This document shows, piece after piece, positions 47,812 to 51,222 of a stretch of DNA of 51,222 nt. The position numbers were made by a program, and so were the translations under genes. The notes below the pieces were generated by a model, which was not told the DNA's origin, did not search any database, and saw nothing but the letters and a program-made list of their open reading frames with translations. Source of the DNA: Entrophospora sp. SA101 (lineage: Eukaryota; Glomeromycota; Glomeromycetes; Entrophosporales; Entrophosporaceae); the NCBI GenBank assembly GCA_958430865.1, contig CAUDNR010004281.1, positions 1-51,222 of the forward strand. Reading direction: 5' to 3'. Numbering within the stretch: position 1 is the stretch's first letter; each line of letters starts with the position of its first letter.

Positions 47812-48426
47812 CTACTTTTTTATTTTCAATCAAGATCATCTTTTAGTCTCTTTGACTTCAATTTGAGCAGTTAATTGACCATTTTGTTGATCTTTTAATT
47901 TCCTGTTTTCTTCTTCTAGATGATTAATTTTCTCTTCTAAACTTTTTATCTTATCTAATAACTCCTGTTTTTGCTTTTTACTTCACTCTTCTGATTTTTC
48001 CTGAAATTTGGCTACTTCTTCTCTTTCAATTTTTAATTCTTCTTTGGTAATTGATAACTCTTTTTCTAGTTCTCTAGTTTTATTTTCTAGGCGAAAACTG
48101 AAAGTTTGTGAAAGTAGTTCTTTGTCAGAAAGTGGTTTAGTTGATTTAGCTTTTAAATGACTACAAAAACATCTGTTTCTATTCCTTTTTAACCTACCAC
48201 ATTTCTCACATCATGGAAGAGTATTATTATCATAATCTTTTTTACATTCACCACAGATAAAGACAATGTCAGAATAACCATCAGGAGTATTACGAGCCAC
48301 CATTTGATGAGTAGCAGGAGCAGTATCAAAATTAAGGAGAGTTGGGTCATCAAAATCTAGAAAACAAAAATTACACTCTTGTTCATCTCCCTGGGTTATT
48401 TCCAGAATTCTATATTCTAATCTCAT
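47812..48426 (-). CDS. TGA=Trp ORF B: Cys-rich coiled-coil protein, mollicute-like
   Basis: Read with TGA as Trp (genetic code 4) this is a 204-codon ORF from ATG at 48426 (MRLEYRILEITQGDEQE) to a TAG at 47812-47814. In the standard code it is cut to 71 residues at 48211. In-frame TGAs lie at 48211-48213, 47983-47985, 47836-47838 and 47830-47832. The N-terminal half has paired cysteines (CNFC, CGEC, CEKCGR, CFCSH), and the first TGA sits inside this cluster, in LP-W-CEKCGR, where a Trp fits. This looks like a zinc-binding module. The rest is a Lys/Glu-rich coiled coil (EEKINHLEEENRKLKDQQ). Its start is 6 bp after the stop of ORF A, as in a bacterial operon. Function unknown. Confidence 0.8.
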
Positions 48427-48432
48427 ATTTGC

Positions 48433-49242
48433 TTACTTATTCTTTTGAACAATAAAAGTCTGGAACTTCTCTTTAGTCTTTTCTTTTACTTTATTTACTA
48501 ATTTTTTGAGTTTGCATAATCTGTTTTCTTTTTGTTGTTTTGGTAAAGCTGGTAATTCTTTGGTTGTTAAATAATCTTTTCAGTTTGTTTCCTGATTTTT
48601 AGCAGCTAAATTATTTTCTAATAAATCTATTCGGTCTTGAAGTTTGCCCATTGCAGCATCATGTTTCAACACAGTTTCAAACATTTGTCATTTTCTCCAT
48701 TCCATGGCTTTATTTAGTGCTTTTTCAGCCTCTTCTCGCTCCATTCATACTTCATCATCTAACTCTTCTACTCTTGCTTCCAATTCCTCCTTTTTTGTCT
48801 CTAATTCCTCAATATTTCCTTCATAATCTCTCTTTTGTTCATAAAGTTTTCCATTAGTTCTGCTTCATTTTCCAACATAATCTAACCATTGTGAACTTAA
48901 TTCATTAGAACTATCAATAAAACCTTCTAACATTTCTTCAATTGTAATGTTATCTAATCAAATTCTTTTACAATTCTTAGCTCATTCCCTAGTTTCATTA
49001 GGATCTACTGCCATTATTAATTTGCCTTCATCCATTCATTTCTTGTTTAGTTTCTTATATCATCTTGTTCCTGTAGGAGCATACATACTAGCTTTACCCT
49101 TTTCATCAATAGACTGACCAGTAACATGTCAGATTTTTAGTTTAAGATTTTCTTCTTTATCTGCTAATTGCTTCTTTAAATTTTCATTTTCTTCTAATAG
49201 TTGTTTATTTCTCTCTTGGAATTCATTTATTGTATTTACCAT
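48433..49242 (-). CDS. TGA=Trp ORF A: coiled-coil protein, mollicute-like
   Basis: Read with TGA as Trp this is a 269-residue ORF from ATG at 49242 (MVNTINEFQERNKQLLEE) to TAA at 48433-48435. Nine in-frame TGAs (ending at 49129, 49060, 49036, 48982, 48958, 48865, 48745, 48688, 48580) and two TGG occur, with no internal TAA or TAG. Recoded residues fall in natural contexts such as GTR-W-YKKLNKK-W-MDEGK and AMEWRK-W-QMFETV. Layout: N-terminal coiled coil, a compact central part (residues about 35-130) and a second Glu/Lys coiled coil, then a basic tail. No family was recognised. A/G-rich AAAAAAAGAAAATC precedes the ATG and is at best a weak ribosome-binding site. It is followed by ORF B after 6 bp. 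In the fungal nucleus neither ORF could be translated in full. Confidence 0.82.
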
Positions 49243-49388
49243 GATTTTCTTTTTTTATTTATTTGCTCTTTTAATATACTAATGTACTTTTATGAGGGTA
49301 TATAAATTATTTTAGTACTTTTTTACTTTAAAAGTGGAAAAAGATTAATGGGTGGCAAAGTCATGGAAGTGATTTTATTCCAAATATT

Positions 49389-49922
49389 TTATTTGTTGCC
49401 AGCATAGGATGGTCTTGGGCAAGTAGTATCTTTGTATTCATCTTTCACAAATGGGCGAATATTGTTATAAAGGTATTCTTGCCTTTTGTAGTCCAAAGGA
49501 GGTGGGATTAACACTAAAATAGATAAAGCTCTAATTTCTTCAAAAATATCTGCTTTCTTGATTTTCAATAAATTGAATTCAGCAAAAGGTCCATTAGCAA
49601 CTTCTTGAACTTTCACTGTACCAAGATTAGATGCTTCAAAAAGAAAATGTTGATATTTCTGTATACTTGGTAATTTCTTAAAATAAATTCCCAAAATAGC
49701 TTTAATATCTAAGTATTGAAAACCTCTTCCACCTTTATAACATTGAGCTTTATTCAATCCTGCTGGACTTGATCTTTTCACAACTTCCACAACATGATCC
49801 ACACAATCTACACTTGTTTTCTATAAAGTTTTTTAATCGATCCAAAACTACCATCACATTTGAATTTGGTGTGTCCAGGAATCATGAAATTCAATTCAAC
49901 ACTTTCATAATATCCACAAATT
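49389..49922 (-). pseudogene. DUF7869-type transposable-element protein, C-terminal fragment
   Basis: A minus-strand fragment begins at the repeat junction (ICGYYESVELNFMIPGHTKF) and runs to a TAA at 49389. FMIPGHTKFKCDGSFGSIKK, then SVDCVDHVVEVV, KYQHFLFEA and PPLDYKRQEYLYNNIRP with a DTTCPRPS end match the order of the DUF7869 domain, found in large numbers in transposon-like genes of arbuscular mycorrhizal fungi. A one-base loss near 49808 (AGAAAACAAG) puts the two parts in different frames, and the N-terminal region is missing where the 1.1-kb repeat starts. It is therefore a dead fragment and clearly fungal, in contrast to the adjoining TGA-recoded ORFs. Confidence 0.65.
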
Positions 49923-51057
49923 TGTAGGAACAATTCCAAACAAACGTAATCATACTTATGTAAGTGATCTTCGTATGATGATAACAGCTGGTAAAAATGG
50001 CTTTCAACCTGTAAGCATTTATGCAAGAAGAGCAAGAAAACCTCTTTTGAGTCATCTAGAAGATGATCCATCAAGTATTTATCCTTCATTAATATATTTT
50101 TTGATTTTATTTATATTTTTTATTAATAATCAATGTATTTTAAAACAGTAACTTCTTGGGAAATGTTAGGCACAAATTTATCTGTAAAAAAAGCTGATGG
50201 TGAATGGTCATCAGAATCAGAACGGTTATTGTTGATGGACCGTAAAGATTTTAATCAATTAGGCATAGGAGTTGATGATTTGATAGATGCTTATGTACAG
50301 ACTTGTTTAGCAGTTATTGCAATTGATAAAATGTGTCAAAAGTTGATGCCAGAAGAAGGGAAATTTGATTTTAATTTATTCAGAGCTTTAAATCCTGATG
50401 AAACTTTGTTATCAGAAATATTAGAGTAAACACTTTATAGGAGCAAAGTAAGGATAAATTTTCTAATACACAAATATAAATAATCGTATTTATATATACT
50501 TATATATATATATTCAATTATTTCTTTTACAACTGCCTGTTTATTATTTTGGGATTGTATGCTAGCTTTAATAATTACTTTTTTTTTTTAATATCATGTT
50601 TCAATAACAATAGAAATGATGGAATTTCTTATTTACATAATAATATTCAAATAAACTTTGTAATCACAGTTTCTAATTTGCTATCCATCAGTTGTCAATA
50701 TCCATAAACTTTTACTAGGAACAAGACAAATTAAATAGTAACCTTCATTCCATTAAAGAATATTTTTTTCTGTTGAAATTATAGTAACACTAGATGCAGA
50801 TTATTGTTTAAACTTGCAGTTGCCAATACCCACAAAGTTTTATTAGAAGCAAAGCCTTTAGTATAGCAATTAAGAGATCAAATTTTTAATATTATAACTT
50901 TATGAGAAATTGTAAAAGCAATGTTTGTTTTATATAATTTAATCTAATTAATTCAAATATTCATGAGGTTTACTCGAGACAAATACATTATATATATAGT
51001 AACTTTTTTACTATATATTAAGGTAGATGCATCTTTATTAGTCGGAAAAATTTATTT
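49922..51057 (+). repeat. about 1.15-kb direct repeat, copy B
   Basis: Second copy of 46145-47310. The exon and intron part looks identical except one synonymous change (GGA to GGG in the codon before KFDFN), while the 3' flank past about 46770 / 50550 has many substitutions and indels. Confidence 0.9.
49923..50429 (+). pseudogene. ATP-grasp-like gene, 3' fragment
   Basis: Contains the last 152 bp of exon 4 (to about 50074), the intron and the complete exon 5 (50149-50429) of the gene at 44512-46649. Exons 1-3 and the start codon are absent; upstream lies the DUF7869 fragment in opposite orientation. It cannot make the protein. Confidence 0.92.
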
Positions 51058-51127
51058 TAACTACAGTGCAAAATTAATTTTTTATTTATAATGATTTAAT
51101 TACATTGTTAATTTCATCATAAAAACA
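51058..51127. other. short AT-rich link
   Basis: Unique A/T sequence between repeat copy B and the terminal minisatellite. Confidence 0.5.
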
Positions 51128-51222
51128 AATAATTCAAATAAAACGAATAAAATGAATAATTCGAATAAAAAGATATAATTCGAATAAAACGAATGAGTAA
51201 TTTTGAATAAACGAATAAAATG
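51128..51222. repeat. AT-rich CGAATAAAA minisatellite at window end
   Basis: Variants of AATTCGAATAAAACGAATAA repeat to the last base and probably continue beyond the window. It is the same family as the array at 28030-28235. Confidence 0.85.

Noticed and set aside
1..51222. tRNA or rRNA genes
   Set aside because: Looked for GGTTCGA-type arms and conserved rRNA stretches on both strands while reading; none convincing. A covariance-model scan could still find one.

Overview
This window is nuclear DNA from a very AT-rich, intron-rich fungus. Genes carry many short (about 60-140 bp) GT-AG introns, intergenic DNA is full of A/T runs and transposon remnants, and several remnants (a DUF7869-type element, TnpB/Fanzor-type zinc-ribbon debris) are types I associate with arbuscular mycorrhizal fungi (Glomeromycotina, Rhizophagus-like). 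The assignment is inference from gene content and style; no marker gene such as rRNA is present.

Layout. 1-850: AT-rich DNA with a possible broken coding exon. 847-2019 (-): DNAJB-type J-domain cochaperone, divergent from 2538-4541 (+), the ER/autophagy membrane protein VMP1. 4813-7163 (-): a 5'-nucleotidase-type metallophosphoesterase, convergent with VMP1. 7164-9569: transposon-rich spacer with a hAT-like MITE and an internally deleted Tc1 element. 9570-11759 (-): WRAP53/TCAB1-type WD40 protein, sharing a 91-bp head-to-head spacer with 11851-20460 (+), the large AAA+/VWA protein VWA8. Then come two unrecognised ORFs (21690-21959, 22285-23034), a TnpB/Fanzor-like zinc-ribbon relic, a GCN4/CPC1-like bZIP gene (25104-25586) and an eIF4A gene cut off at 27616.

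A 12.03-kb segment (15585-27616) is repeated almost perfectly in direct orientation at 28255-40285, separated by 638 bp of transposon/minisatellite DNA. The first copy owns the complete VWA8 and a truncated eIF4A; the second owns a 5'-truncated VWA8 and the complete eIF4A (39794-41586). Only one SNP and one homopolymer indel were noticed, so this is either a very recent duplication or an assembly artefact.

41587-44511 is gene-poor with one broken-looking gene. 44512-46649 (+) encodes a 546-residue uncharacterised protein with ATP-grasp-like features. Its 3' end plus 3' flank (46145 to about 47310) is repeated at 49922 to about 51057. Between the two repeats lie about 2.6 kb of foreign-looking DNA.

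The most striking item is in that insert. Two adjacent minus-strand ORFs (48433-49242 and 47812-48426, 6 bp apart) are open only if TGA is read as tryptophan: 13 in-frame TGA codons, no internal TAA or TAG. They encode coiled-coil proteins, the second with a Cys-rich putative zinc-binding N-terminus. TGA=Trp plus operon-like packing points to a Mollicutes source (genetic code 4), most plausibly the Mollicutes-related endobacteria that live inside arbuscular mycorrhizal fungi. The segment would be a bacterium-to-fungus insertion, unless the contig is chimeric.
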